NCBI GenBank assembly: GCA_035624355.1 | Contig: DASPRQ010000050.1 | Coordinates: 1-31,860 of the forward strand | Direction: 5' to 3' | Length of the DNA stretch: 31,860 nucleotides | Source: Usitatibacter sp035624355 | GTDB taxonomy: Bacteria > Pseudomonadota > Gammaproteobacteria > Burkholderiales > Usitatibacteraceae | Shown here: piece by piece, positions 7,864 to 16,076 of the stretch | How positions within the stretch are numbered: the first letter of the stretch is position 1 | How the letters are laid out: every line of letters starts with the position of its first letter | Made by a program: the position numbers and the translations under genes | The notes under the pieces: generated by a model | Told to the model about the DNA's origin: nothing | What the model saw: the letters and a program-made list of their open reading frames with translations, nothing else | Databases searched by the model: none

Positions 7864-8250
7864 TCAGGCGAGCGAGGGGGGAGCGCGGGACTCGGCCAGG
7901 CGAAGGCCCGGGCGGCACGACGGATCGGGGGAGGCCGCCTCGCAGCGCGGCGCGCGCGAAGGTTCGTCCCTCGTGAAATCGAATGCGAACGCAGGGGCCG
8001 AGGTGACGGCGGCGAACCCGGGGCAATAGGGACAATGGGGCGAGTCGGGGTGCGCCGGATCGTCGGCCGGCGGAAGCGGGTGGCCGGGGTCGCCGTCCGG
8101 GTCCGGCGAGAGCATCGAATCGCCCGCGCAGTGCTCGTGGAGCAGCCCGCCGGGGACGAGGGCCCCGTGCGCATAGGCGAGCACGGGCGAGAGCGCCGTG
8201 AGGGCGGCTCCCAGCCATGCGAGAGCGAACCAGCGACGAAAGCGGCGCAT
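7864..8250 (-). CDS. DUF2946 family exported protein
   Basis: A 128-residue protein with a basic start (MRRFRRW), a hydrophobic signal segment ending near AYAHG, a His/Pro/Asp-rich middle, and the HCPYC motif typical of DUF2946, ending SRAPPSLA. DUF2946 proteins are uncharacterised, but I recall them beside TonB receptors and metal (notably copper) genes. The HCPYC box and nearby histidines (about 12% His/Cys in the middle third) fit a metal-binding or redox-sensitive site. It begins the two-gene unit with the barrel at 6835-7782. A perfect TATAAT lies 27 nt upstream of its start. Confidence 0.75.
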   Translation of the reverse strand: MRRFRRWFALAWLGAALTALSPVLAYAHGALVPGGLLHEHCAGDSMLSPDPDGDPGHPLPPADDPAHPDSPHCPYCPGFAAVTSAPAFAFDFTRDEPSRAPRCEAASPDPSCRPGLRLAESRAPPSLA

Positions 8251-8276
8251 CGAATTCCTGGTTTCCCTGGGCCGCG

Positions 8277-8282
8277 ATTATA
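8277..8282 (-). promoter_or_regulatory. Candidate -10 box upstream of the DUF2946 gene
   Basis: The minus strand reads TATAAT here, 26 nt before the DUF2946 ATG, in otherwise GC-rich DNA. The best -35-like hexamer, TTGACC at 8296-8301, leaves only a 13-nt spacer, too short for an ordinary sigma-70 promoter. It is therefore listed as a candidate -10 only. Confidence 0.35.
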
Positions 8283-8354
8283 TCGGCGCGCGATCGGTCA
8301 ACACGCTACCGGCGGCCCCTATTCCTCGCCGGGTCGGCGGCGGACCGGGGCGTT

Positions 8355-9110
8355 CTATACCCGCCGATACGCTCCGATGAGACTCACCCCGTGCCGGTAC
8401 GGCGCCGCTTTCCCTTCCGCGATCCGCGCCAGGCGCCCCGCCTCCCCGGCGAAGGCGCGGTGCAGCAGCGCGTTGAGCGGCCGCGGCGTGGGCCGCAGGT
8501 CCGTGCCCTTCTCTCCCGCCGACTCCCCACGCAGGCGCGCCACGGCGCGGGCGAGCCGCACGAGCGGATAGAGGCGGGCATTGAAGTGCGAGACGAAGAC
8601 GGTGCGCAGCGCCAGCCCGTCGACGGCGCGCGCCAGGAGGTCCCGGTCGTAGCGGCGATGGTGGCCGAGGGCCACGTCGTGCGGGCTCCACAGCCGCATG
8701 TCGGCGGGAACCGTGATCACGAGGAGCGAGCCGGGGCGCATGCGCCCGACGAGGGGTGCGAGCAGCGCCCGATCGTCGGGCACGTGCTCGATCACGTCGT
8801 TGAGCAGCACGACGTCGGCCGCCGCCACGAAGGCCCCCGCTTCCTCCACGCCGCCTACGCGCAGGTCGATGCCCGGATGGCGCGCGCGCCCGAACTCGAT
8901 CGCGTCGGGCGAGGGATCGAACCCGACCGCCCGGTAGTCGGGGTGGAACGCCGCGAGGGTCGCGCCGACGCCGCAGCCGATGTCGAGCACCGTGTCGCCG
9001 GGGCGCGCGCCCAGCGCGTCCACCACGCGGCGCAGGATCGCGCGCCGCGCCGTGAACCACCAGTGCGTGCGCTCGAGGTCCGAATGGACGGCGAAGACGT
9101 CGCGGTCCAT
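8355..9110 (-). CDS. Class I SAM-dependent methyltransferase of a glycan cassette
   Basis: A 251-residue protein with a Rossmann methyltransferase core: motif I VLDIGCGVG (41-49), an acidic end of strand 2 at FDPSP (64-68), and LNDVIEHV (103-110) after strand 4. The N-terminal ERTHWWFTARR box (13-23) is typical of methyltransferases that sit with glycosyltransferases and modify polyprenyl-linked or surface sugars. The ATG at 9110 follows the upstream glycosyltransferase stop by 4 nt, so it is the third gene of that operon. The methyl acceptor is unknown. Confidence 0.88.
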   Translation of the reverse strand: MDRDVFAVHSDLERTHWWFTARRAILRRVVDALGARPGDTVLDIGCGVGATLAAFHPDYRAVGFDPSPDAIEFGRARHPGIDLRVGGVEEAGAFVAAADVVLLNDVIEHVPDDRALLAPLVGRMRPGSLLVITVPADMRLWSPHDVALGHHRRYDRDLLARAVDGLALRTVFVSHFNARLYPLVRLARAVARLRGESAGEKGTDLRPTPRPLNALLHRAFAGEAGRLARIAEGKAAPYRHGVSLIGAYRRV

Positions 9111-9114
9111 GGCC

Positions 9115-10719
9115 TCAGGGCGGCATCTCGTAGACGTAGATCGTGCGCGCGACGACGGCGACGGGCCGCTCGGCACGCAGCTTCGCGTACGGATCGTCCT
9201 TCAGATAGAGCCCCGCGAGGAGCGTCGCGGACACCGCCACGTAGCGCGGACGCGCCGACGGATCGGGCGGATGGTCCGGCAGCCGGAAGAAGCTCGGCAG
9301 CGACACATAGTCGATCCCGTAGCCTTCGGGCAGCGCCGAGCCGAAGTAGCCGAGGTAGATGCTCCGGATCCCTCTCTCGCGCATGAACTGCCGCAGGGCG
9401 ACGAGCCCCTGGCCCCAATCGGTGCTGGAATCGACGAGCGCCTCGTAGACCGGCCGGCCGCGCACGTATTCGGAGAGATAGGAGATGAAGAACGGGTATG
9501 CCGAGACGGCCGAGGCGATGTCGGCGGCGACCAGCACGGCAATCACGGCGCGTCCCGCGCCGCCCCACGCGCTCCACGCACGCGCCACGCCCGCCGCCAC
9601 GAGCAGGCACACGAACGGCAGGACGGGCATGGCGTGCCGGAATCCGATATCGAACTTCGAGGTGAGGAGCGCCGCCCCGAGGAGGGCGATCGCGACCACC
9701 GGCGCGCGCAGCCGGTGCGCGGCGAGCGCGGCCCACCGCTCGCGCCGCAGCGCGAGCCACGCTCCCGCGAGCGCCACCAGCGCGAGGGCGTGCAGCGCCG
9801 CGGGGGTCTTGAGCAGGAACGCGACGGGAAAGAAGTACCAGAAGCCCGTATGGCTCACCTTCCCCAGGATGAGCGCGGGCCGCCCGAGGTTCCCGAAGCC
9901 CGCGGTGGTGCGCACCAGGTCGAGGAAGCGCCCGAGGTGGAAGTCGCCGAGGTAGATCGCGACGAGCGTTCCGTAGAGCGCGAGGGCGTAGACGGGCAGG
10001 CCCCGCGCGATCGCCTTCCACCACGCGCGGTCGCCGCGCCGGCCCAGCGCCTCCAGCGCCCCGAGCGCCGCGAGGATCGGCAGCGCGATCGCGCCCGAGA
10101 GCTTCACGCCGGTCGCGATCCCCGCGAGCAGGGCGGCGAGCGCCATCGACGCCGCCGAGGGCGCGCGCACGGCCCGATCGGCCGCGAACACCGCCGCGAA
10201 GAGCGCGAGGGTCACGGGCACGTCGTTGTAGGTGATGCCGGAATGGGCGAGGACGTCGGGGAGGAACGCCACGAGCGCGGCGGCGAGCAGCGCCGGGCCC
10301 TGCCCCAGGCTCCGCCGGCCGAGCGCATAGGTCGCCCACACGAGGAGCGCGCCGATCGCCACCGCCACGAGGCGCGAGGCCGCGACGATCCGCTCCGGGG
10401 CGTTGCCCGAGCCCCAGAGCAGCGCCTGCGCGTACTGGTAGCGCGCGATGTGGCTCCAGTGCCGGCCCGCCTCGGGCGGATAGCGCAGGTCCATGAGGCG
10501 CAGCGGCAGCCCGTACACGTACTGCATCACGGGCGGATGGTCGAGGACCATGCCGAAATCGCCCGTGGCGTAACCCCGCGCCCCCGCGGCGGGAAGAATG
10601 ATCTCGTCGAAGGTGGTCGAGGTGCGCAGCATCGCGCTCGCGGCGAGCCCCACGAACGCGACGAGCAGCACCGCGAGCAGCAGGCCCGCGCGGGGACGGG
10701 CCGCCGTCGCGGCGCTCAT
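9115..10719 (-). CDS. GT-C (PMT/ArnT-like) membrane glycosyltransferase
   Basis: A 534-residue polytopic protein with about 10-12 hydrophobic segments. The GT-C hallmarks are in the first external loop: TFDE (36-39), the acidic catalytic site type, and DHPP (60-63). A second conserved loop (PDVLAHSGITYNDVPV) follows near residue 165. The C-terminal soluble part contains SSTDWGQGL, which recurs in PMT-like bacterial enzymes. Such enzymes move a sugar from a polyprenyl-phosphate carrier to a protein, lipid or glycan on the periplasmic side. The upstream GT2 gene probably makes the polyprenyl-phosphate sugar donor; the two genes overlap by 4 nt (ATGA). Donor and acceptor are not predictable here. 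Confidence 0.88.
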   Translation of the reverse strand: MSAATAARPRAGLLLAVLLVAFVGLAASAMLRTSTTFDEIILPAAGARGYATGDFGMVLDHPPVMQYVYGLPLRLMDLRYPPEAGRHWSHIARYQYAQALLWGSGNAPERIVAASRLVAVAIGALLVWATYALGRRSLGQGPALLAAALVAFLPDVLAHSGITYNDVPVTLALFAAVFAADRAVRAPSAASMALAALLAGIATGVKLSGAIALPILAALGALEALGRRGDRAWWKAIARGLPVYALALYGTLVAIYLGDFHLGRFLDLVRTTAGFGNLGRPALILGKVSHTGFWYFFPVAFLLKTPAALHALALVALAGAWLALRRERWAALAAHRLRAPVVAIALLGAALLTSKFDIGFRHAMPVLPFVCLLVAAGVARAWSAWGGAGRAVIAVLVAADIASAVSAYPFFISYLSEYVRGRPVYEALVDSSTDWGQGLVALRQFMRERGIRSIYLGYFGSALPEGYGIDYVSLPSFFRLPDHPPDPSARPRYVAVSATLLAGLYLKDDPYAKLRAERPVAVVARTIYVYEMPP

Positions 10720-11660
10720 TCGCGCGGCACCGTCGAGGAGAAGACCTTGCGGATCACGAAGGGCGGGCGGCGCTTGCTCTCCATGTAGGTGCGCCCGAGG
10801 TACTCGCCGATCACGCCGATGCCGATGAGCTGGAGCCCGCCGATGAAGGTCACGGCCACGATGATCGAGGCGTAGCCGGGCATGTCCTTGCCGTAGAGGA
10901 GGACGCGCAGGACGATGTACGTGCCCCACGCCATGGAGAGCACGGCGACCATCACGCCCACGTAGGTCCACACCCGCAGCGGCAGCAGCGAGAAGCTCGT
11001 GATGCCCTCCACGGCGAGGTTCCAGAGGCGCCAGGGCGTGAAGCGCGTCGTGCCCGCGGCGCGGGGCGTGCGGGCGTACTCGACGGTGGCCGTGCGGAAC
11101 CCCACCCATGCGAACAGGCCCTTCATGAAGCGCCGGTTCTCGGGCAACGAGTTGAGCGCGTCCACCACGACGCGGTCCATGAGCCGGAAGTCGCCCGCGT
11201 TCTCGGGGATCGCGACGTCGGACATCGCGTTGTGGACCTTGTAGAACCAGTGGGCCGAGAGGCGCTTCGGCATCGAGTCCGAGCGACGGTCGCCGCGCTG
11301 CGCGACCACGACCTCGAAGCCCTGCTCCCACAGCTCGAGCATGCGCGGGATCACGTCGGGCGGATCCTGGAGGTCCGCGTCCATGGGGATCACCGCGTCG
11401 CCCTTCGCGACCTGGATGCCCGCCGAGAGCGCCGCCTCCTTGCCGAAGTTGCGGCTCAGGTCCACGACGACGAGGCCCGCGCGGCGCTCGCGCAGCGCGA
11501 GGAGCTTGTCGAGCGTGCGATCGGTGCTGCCGTCGTTCACGCACACGATCTCGAAGGCGTACGCGCCCGCCGCGCGCGTGGCGGCGTCGAGCCGCTCGAA
11601 GAGCGCGTCGAGCACGCCCGCTTCGTTGTAGCAGGGTATGACGAGGGAGACGGTCTTCAC
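10716..11660 (-). CDS. GtrB/DPM1-like polyprenyl-phosphate glycosyltransferase (GT2)
   Basis: A 314-residue GT2 enzyme that would transfer a sugar from a nucleotide donor to polyprenyl phosphate. It has the IPCYNEAG opening, VNDGSTD (41-47), and the metal/nucleotide motif DADLQDP (94-100). Two C-terminal membrane helices (about 225-253 and 264-286) are typical of GtrB/ArnC-like members. The GTG at 11660 starts the protein just before the first beta strand; an upstream GTG at 11720 would add 20 Arg/Pro-rich residues that the family does not need. No strong ribosome site is seen for either. It heads the three-gene glycan operon. Confidence 0.9.
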   Translation of the reverse strand: MKTVSLVIPCYNEAGVLDALFERLDAATRAAGAYAFEIVCVNDGSTDRTLDKLLALRERRAGLVVVDLSRNFGKEAALSAGIQVAKGDAVIPMDADLQDPPDVIPRMLELWEQGFEVVVAQRGDRRSDSMPKRLSAHWFYKVHNAMSDVAIPENAGDFRLMDRVVVDALNSLPENRRFMKGLFAWVGFRTATVEYARTPRAAGTTRFTPWRLWNLAVEGITSFSLLPLRVWTYVGVMVAVLSMAWGTYIVLRVLLYGKDMPGYASIIVAVTFIGGLQLIGIGVIGEYLGRTYMESKRRPPFVIRKVFSSTVPRE

Positions 11661-11775
11661 CGGGCTTCGGGACTCGCGTCGCGGATGTCCTCGCCGCAGC
11701 CAAGAGGGCCGCGGCCGCACCTAACATACCCGAAGCGCCGCAGCGCCGCTCGCCGCGTCACCGTCGAAGGCGAAC

Positions 11776-12597
11776 CTAGCCCCCGCGCGGCTCGCCGCAC
11801 AGGCGCGCCGCGAAGGGCGCCATCGCGGCGTGCACGTGGCCGACGCCCGGCGCGATCTCGAGGCGCCACCGGCACTCGACGCCGAGAGCGCGCGCCGCTT
11901 CCCTCCCGGCAGCGAGGTACGCCTGGCCCCTCGCGTAGCGATGCTCGCCCTGTTCGAGGGCCGCGGGGTTCCGCGGCAGGGCCGGGTGCGCGGGATCGGT
12001 GTCGCCGCTGCCGAGCAGGACCACGAGCTGCCGCGCGAGCAGCGCCGGGAGGTCGCTCTCCTCGAATCCGGTGCCGCCCAATCCGAACGGGTATGCGACA
12101 TCGAGGCGCGGCATGCAATACGCGCCCGCGTTGGCGCTGATCGCGAGCTCGATGCGCGGAGACCACGCGAGCGTCACCAGGCGGTGCACGAGCTGCGCTC
12201 CGGCGGAATGCCCGTACAGGCAATAGCTCTCCGCCGCGAGGCCCGCGGCTTCGCGCACGCGCTCGAAGATCCGGTCGACGACGGGAAAGAGCCACTCCGC
12301 GCGCGGCCTCAAGGCGCCGGCCTCGGTGAGGACGTCGCCTTCGTTGTACTCGCGCGCGGTCGGATAGCTTCGGGCGTCGAACTCGGGCGCGGCGACCACG
12401 AAGCCGCGTCGCTCCGCCTCGGGAACCCACGCCTCCAGGTACGCCTCCGCGTTGCGGCTCATGCCGTGCATCACGATCACGACGCGAGCGTCCGCGGCGA
12501 GGCCCGCGGGGCGATGGAGCCACACCGGAACGGCCCGGCCACCGCGCGGGTCGAGCACCTCGACGCGGTCGATGAGGGACGAGCGTGCCTCGGCCAT
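11776..12597 (-). CDS. Alpha/beta hydrolase (esterase/PHB-depolymerase-like)
   Basis: A 273-residue serine hydrolase. The nucleophile elbow is GHSAG (S131), the oxyanion-side HGM is at 44-46, and D199 or D201 (GSGDTD) with H254 (GVGHVH) complete a plausible triad in the right order. There is no signal peptide, so it should be cytosolic. The insertion around 75-105 is polar and may form a lid. It resembles the poly(3-hydroxybutyrate)-depolymerase/feruloyl-esterase side of the superfamily; the substrate is unknown. It is separated from the glycan operon by 115 nt and is divergent from the amino-acid transporter, so it is probably its own unit. Confidence 0.85.
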   Translation of the reverse strand: MAEARSSLIDRVEVLDPRGGRAVPVWLHRPAGLAADARVVIVMHGMSRNAEAYLEAWVPEAERRGFVVAAPEFDARSYPTAREYNEGDVLTEAGALRPRAEWLFPVVDRIFERVREAAGLAAESYCLYGHSAGAQLVHRLVTLAWSPRIELAISANAGAYCMPRLDVAYPFGLGGTGFEESDLPALLARQLVVLLGSGDTDPAHPALPRNPAALEQGEHRYARGQAYLAAGREAARALGVECRWRLEIAPGVGHVHAAMAPFAARLCGEPRGG

Positions 12598-12681
12598 CGT
12601 TGCGGCGAGCTCCCGGGCGACTTGCGGTAATCTCCGGATTATTGGCCCGCGGTCCCGATTTGTCGAATGGAGGCATCGAAC

Positions 12682-13497
12682 ATGACTCGCTCGCGCGCAA
12701 CCGCGGTGGGGACCTTCGCCCTCGCGGCATTGCTTCAGATGGCCGCGGCGTTCGCCGCGCCGATCGAGACCATCACCCCGGGCGAGCTCAAGGTCGCCTA
12801 CCGCACCGACGACAAGCCCGTGTCCTTCCTGCAGGACGGGAAGCCGACGGGCTTCGCCGTCGAGCTGATGAACGCGATGGCCTCGCACATGGGACTGAAG
12901 CCCACGTACATCTCGACGGCGTTCGCCGCGATGCTCCCGGCGATCCAGAACCACCAGTACGACACCGCCGCCTTCGGCGTGCTCCTCACCCCGCAACGCC
13001 AGGCGGTGGTCGACTTCACGACCGCGGTGGGCTACGGGCAGGCGCAGCTCGTGAGCCGCAAGGCGGCCCCGCTCGCGACGGTCGAAGGCGCCAGCGGCAA
13101 GACCGTCGCCGTCACGCGGGGCAGCGCGCTCATCCCGATCCTGAAGGAAGTCGCGCCCAAGGTGACGATCAAGGAGTTTCCCAACGTGGCCTCCAGCACG
13201 AACGCGCTCCTCGCCGGCCAGGTGGATGGGCTCTTCACGGGCGATGCGACGACGGCCCATCTGCTCAAGCAGCACCCCGAGCTCGGGGCCTCCGAGTCCG
13301 TGGAGAGCGGGGCGACGGGGTTTCCCGTGGCGAAGGACCGGCCGGGGCTCCTCGCCGCGATGAACGAGGCGCTCAAGGCCGTGATGGTCGACGGCACCTA
13401 CACGCGCCTCTACGTGAAGTGGAACCCGCCGAGCGCGCGCATCCCGGAGCGGCTCTTCCGCGATTACCCGGGCATGCCGCGGCCCGCGGCGAAATAG
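12682..13497 (+). CDS. Polar amino-acid ABC transporter substrate-binding protein
   Basis: A 271-residue periplasmic binding protein of the SBP_bac_3 family. The ATG at 12682 is chosen because GGAGG (12669-12673) lies 8 nt upstream; an ATG at 12667 overlaps that site. A signal peptide ends near FAA (about residue 25). Family features are ELKVAYRTDDKPVSF at the start of the mature lobe, GFAVELMNAMASHMGL, and the hinge segment VAVTRGSALIPILKE. Such proteins bind one polar or charged amino acid or a close analogue. It leads a three-gene importer operon with the permease and ATPase that follow. Confidence 0.92.
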   Translation: MTRSRATAVGTFALAALLQMAAAFAAPIETITPGELKVAYRTDDKPVSFLQDGKPTGFAVELMNAMASHMGLKPTYISTAFAAMLPAIQNHQYDTAAFGVLLTPQRQAVVDFTTAVGYGQAQLVSRKAAPLATVEGASGKTVAVTRGSALIPILKEVAPKVTIKEFPNVASSTNALLAGQVDGLFTGDATTAHLLKQHPELGASESVESGATGFPVAKDRPGLLAAMNEALKAVMVDGTYTRLYVKWNPPSARIPERLFRDYPGMPRPAAK

Positions 13498-13512
13498 CCG
13501 GCGGAGGGAGCC

Positions 13513-14244
13513 ATGCTCCAGGGCCTGCAGCGCATCTTCGCGACCTTCTTCGATCCGGGCCTCATCGCGCACACGATGCCGGAGATCCTCACCGTCGGCC
13601 TGCCCAACACGTTGCTGCTCTCGCTCTTCGCGAGCGCGATCGGGATCATGCTGGGCCTCCTCGTCGCGGCGGGGCTCCTGTCGACCCACCGGTCGCTGCG
13701 CCTGCCGTGCCGCGGCTACGTCGACATCCTGCGCGGGCTTCCGCACATCCTCACCGTGTACCTCATCGGGCAGGGGCTTCCCCTCGCGGGCCTGAGCCTC
13801 TTCGGCGACAACACCTACGGCTACGCGGCGCTCGCGATCGGGCTCATCGAAAGCGCCTACTTCGCCGAGATCTTCCGCGCCGGATTCCAGAGCGTGGAGC
13901 GCGGCCAGGTCGAGGCGGCGCGCAGCACCGGCATGTCCCAGCTCCAGGCGATGCTCCACGTGATCATTCCCCAGGGCGCGCGGCGCGTGCTGCCGCCGCT
14001 CACGGGGCAGTTCATCCTCGTGGTCAAGGCGACCTCGCTCGTGTACCTGCTCGGGCTCACGGCCTCGCAGCGCGAGATGTTCGCGATCGCGCAGGACTCG
14101 GCCACCAACAACGCCAACCTCACGCCCCTGACCGCGGCGGGGCTCGTCTATCTCGCGATCACGGTCCCGACGACCTACGCGGTCAACGCGTGGGACCGGC
14201 GGATGCGCGCGGGGCCGGCGCCGCGCCTGCAGGAAGCCGAGTAG
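13513..14244 (+). CDS. Polar amino-acid ABC transporter permease
   Basis: A 243-residue inner-membrane permease (BPD_transp_1, HisM/GlnP type) with about five hydrophobic segments. The EAA loop that couples to the ATPase starts at E134 (EAARSTGMSQLQAM...). GGAGGGAG directly precedes the ATG. Only one permease gene is present, so the channel is presumably a homodimer, as for GlnP. It lies 15 nt after the binding-protein stop and 5 nt before the ATPase start. Confidence 0.93.
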   Translation: MLQGLQRIFATFFDPGLIAHTMPEILTVGLPNTLLLSLFASAIGIMLGLLVAAGLLSTHRSLRLPCRGYVDILRGLPHILTVYLIGQGLPLAGLSLFGDNTYGYAALAIGLIESAYFAEIFRAGFQSVERGQVEAARSTGMSQLQAMLHVIIPQGARRVLPPLTGQFILVVKATSLVYLLGLTASQREMFAIAQDSATNNANLTPLTAAGLVYLAITVPTTYAVNAWDRRMRAGPAPRLQEAE

Positions 14245-14249
14245 GCCGC

Positions 14250-14984
14250 ATGGAAGGCACCAGCATCCGGTTCGAGCACGTGAGCAAGTCGTTCGGGCGC
14301 GTCGCGGTCCTGAACGACGTCGTGCTCCGTGTCCCCGGTGGCATGACGACCTGCATCGTGGGCCCGTCGGGCTCCGGCAAGTCCACGCTCCTGCGCTGCG
14401 CGAACCTCCTCGAGCGGCCCGATTCCGGAAGCGTGCTCCTCGGCGAGCGCGACATCACCGCGCCGGGCGTCGACGTGGACGCGGTGCGCGCGCGGATCGG
14501 CATGGTGTTCCAGCACTTCCACCTCTTCGCCCATCTCAGCGTCCTGGACAACGTGACGCTCGCGCTGCGCAAGGTCCGGGGCCTCGGCCGCGAGCGCGCG
14601 CGCGAGCTCGCCCGGTCCAAGCTCGACTCCGTGGGGCTCGGGGGACTCGAGGGTCGCCGGCCCGCGGACCTGTCGGGCGGCCAGCAGCAGCGCGTGGCGA
14701 TCGCGCGGGCGCTCGCGATGGAGCCCGAGGTCATGCTCTTCGACGAGGCGACCTCGGCCCTCGATCCCGAGCTCGTGAAGGGCGTGCTCGCGGTGATGCG
14801 CGATCTCGCCACGGCCGGTCTCACGATGATCGTCGTGACCCACGAGATGCGCTTCGCCCGGGAGGTCGCGCGCCAGGTGGTCTTCATCGACCAGGGACGG
14901 ATCGTCGAGCAGGCGACGCCGGACGAGTTCTTCGACCGGCCGCGCCATCCGCGCCTGCGCCACTTCCTCGAGCAGGTCCTCTGA
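14250..14984 (+). CDS. Polar amino-acid ABC transporter ATP-binding protein
   Basis: A 244-residue ABC ATPase of the GlnQ/HisP type. Walker A is GPSGSGKST (38-46), the Q-loop is MVFQHFHLF, the signature is LSGGQQQR, Walker B is VMLFDEATSALD, and the switch histidine is in VVTHEMRFA. FQHFHLF and EMRFA are characteristic of polar amino-acid importers. The last gene of the operon, it converges with the TPR-like gene after 6 nt, leaving no room for a private terminator. Confidence 0.95.
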   Translation: MEGTSIRFEHVSKSFGRVAVLNDVVLRVPGGMTTCIVGPSGSGKSTLLRCANLLERPDSGSVLLGERDITAPGVDVDAVRARIGMVFQHFHLFAHLSVLDNVTLALRKVRGLGRERARELARSKLDSVGLGGLEGRRPADLSGGQQQRVAIARALAMEPEVMLFDEATSALDPELVKGVLAVMRDLATAGLTMIVVTHEMRFAREVARQVVFIDQGRIVEQATPDEFFDRPRHPRLRHFLEQVL

Positions 14985-14990
14985 GATCGC

Positions 14991-15968
14991 TCAGCAGTTG
15001 TGAAGCGTCGGGTCGTACTTCGCGTCGAGGGCGGCGAGGGCGTCCCTCACGAAGAAGAGATGCGGGCTTTCCAGCGCGCAGGTCGGGACCATCGCGGCAT
15101 CGGGATCGTAGGCCCGGGCCTTGTCCAGCAGAGCGCGGACCGTGGCGAGGTCCTTGCCGTCGCGCTTGGCCGCGGCCCACCGCCCGTAGAGCGCGAGCGA
15201 GACGGTCTGGTGCGCGTGGAGATAGTCCATGATCGCGAGCGCTTCCTCCGCGGCGCGCTCGCCCGCGTCGAAATCGGCGAACTGCGTGATCACGGCGCGG
15301 CCGTAGTCGCCGCGCAGGTAGGCCTCCTGCGGCCATAGAACCACCAGGCGCTTGTAGATGCGATCGAGATTCGCGCGGTCCTCGCGCGCCTCGTAGTAGT
15401 CCTCCAGCTCGCGCAGCGCCGACCACAGGGCGGCCGGATTCTTCGTGTCGGAAAACGCCACCTCCTCGCGCATCTTCCAGGCCTTGTCGAGCTCGCCTGT
15501 GTGCAGGTGATACATCGCGGCGTTGAGCTTGAACCAGGGATCGGTCGTGTGGAGCGCCTCGGCCCTGCGCAGCGAGATCTCGGCCATGCCCATGTTGCCC
15601 ATCTTCATCGACACGTAGGCCCTCAACACGTAGATGCGGTCGTACTTGGCATCGGTCGCTTCCGCGAGATACAGCGAGTCCTTCGCGGCACGCAGCGATT
15701 GCGGGCTCTCCTCGCCGCGGATCATCTCGAGACGCGCGCGCTCGACGAGGGCGTGGGCGTTGAGCCCTTTCGCGAGCGACGCCTTGATCGCGGCCTCGGC
15801 CTCGTCGAGAGCGGCCGGACCGCGGTCGACTTGGTCGAGGATCGCCTGGGCCTTCGCGGCGAGCGCCTCGGCGGCCGGATCGATGGGCGACCCGGCCGCG
15901 ACGCCGGCGGGAAGGGACGTGAACGCGGCGAACGCTGCCGCGGCGACGAGGACACGGGGATGGATCAT
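14991..15968 (-). CDS. Exported helical-repeat (TPR-like) protein
   Basis: A 325-residue protein with a Sec signal peptide (about residues 1-25, ending AGVAAG) and a mature part that is almost wholly alpha-helical. Helix pairs such as AAKDSLYLAEATDAKYDRIY and SLRRAEALHTTDPWFKLNAA, with A/G-x-W and Tyr spacings, resemble TPR units, which bind protein partners. I see about five degenerate units. The ATG at 15968 has GGAG 7 nt upstream. It is monocistronic as far as visible. A periplasmic scaffold role is possible, but no specific function can be given. Confidence 0.8.
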   Translation of the reverse strand: MIHPRVLVAAAAFAAFTSLPAGVAAGSPIDPAAEALAAKAQAILDQVDRGPAALDEAEAAIKASLAKGLNAHALVERARLEMIRGEESPQSLRAAKDSLYLAEATDAKYDRIYVLRAYVSMKMGNMGMAEISLRRAEALHTTDPWFKLNAAMYHLHTGELDKAWKMREEVAFSDTKNPAALWSALRELEDYYEAREDRANLDRIYKRLVVLWPQEAYLRGDYGRAVITQFADFDAGERAAEEALAIMDYLHAHQTVSLALYGRWAAAKRDGKDLATVRALLDKARAYDPDAAMVPTCALESPHLFFVRDALAALDAKYDPTLHNC

Positions 15969-16076
15969 GACGAATCTCCGGTGGGGGGTCCGCGGGGGAT
16001 TGCGGCGCCCTGATTGGAGCACGGAGGGAGCGGATTGACAGTGGAAAACTTCACACCCGCGCGGCGGCGGACGCCC

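Noticed and set aside
8277..8301. TTGACC...TATAAT as a full sigma-70 promoter for the DUF2946 gene
   Set aside because: The spacer is 13 nt, too short; only the TATAAT is kept as a candidate.
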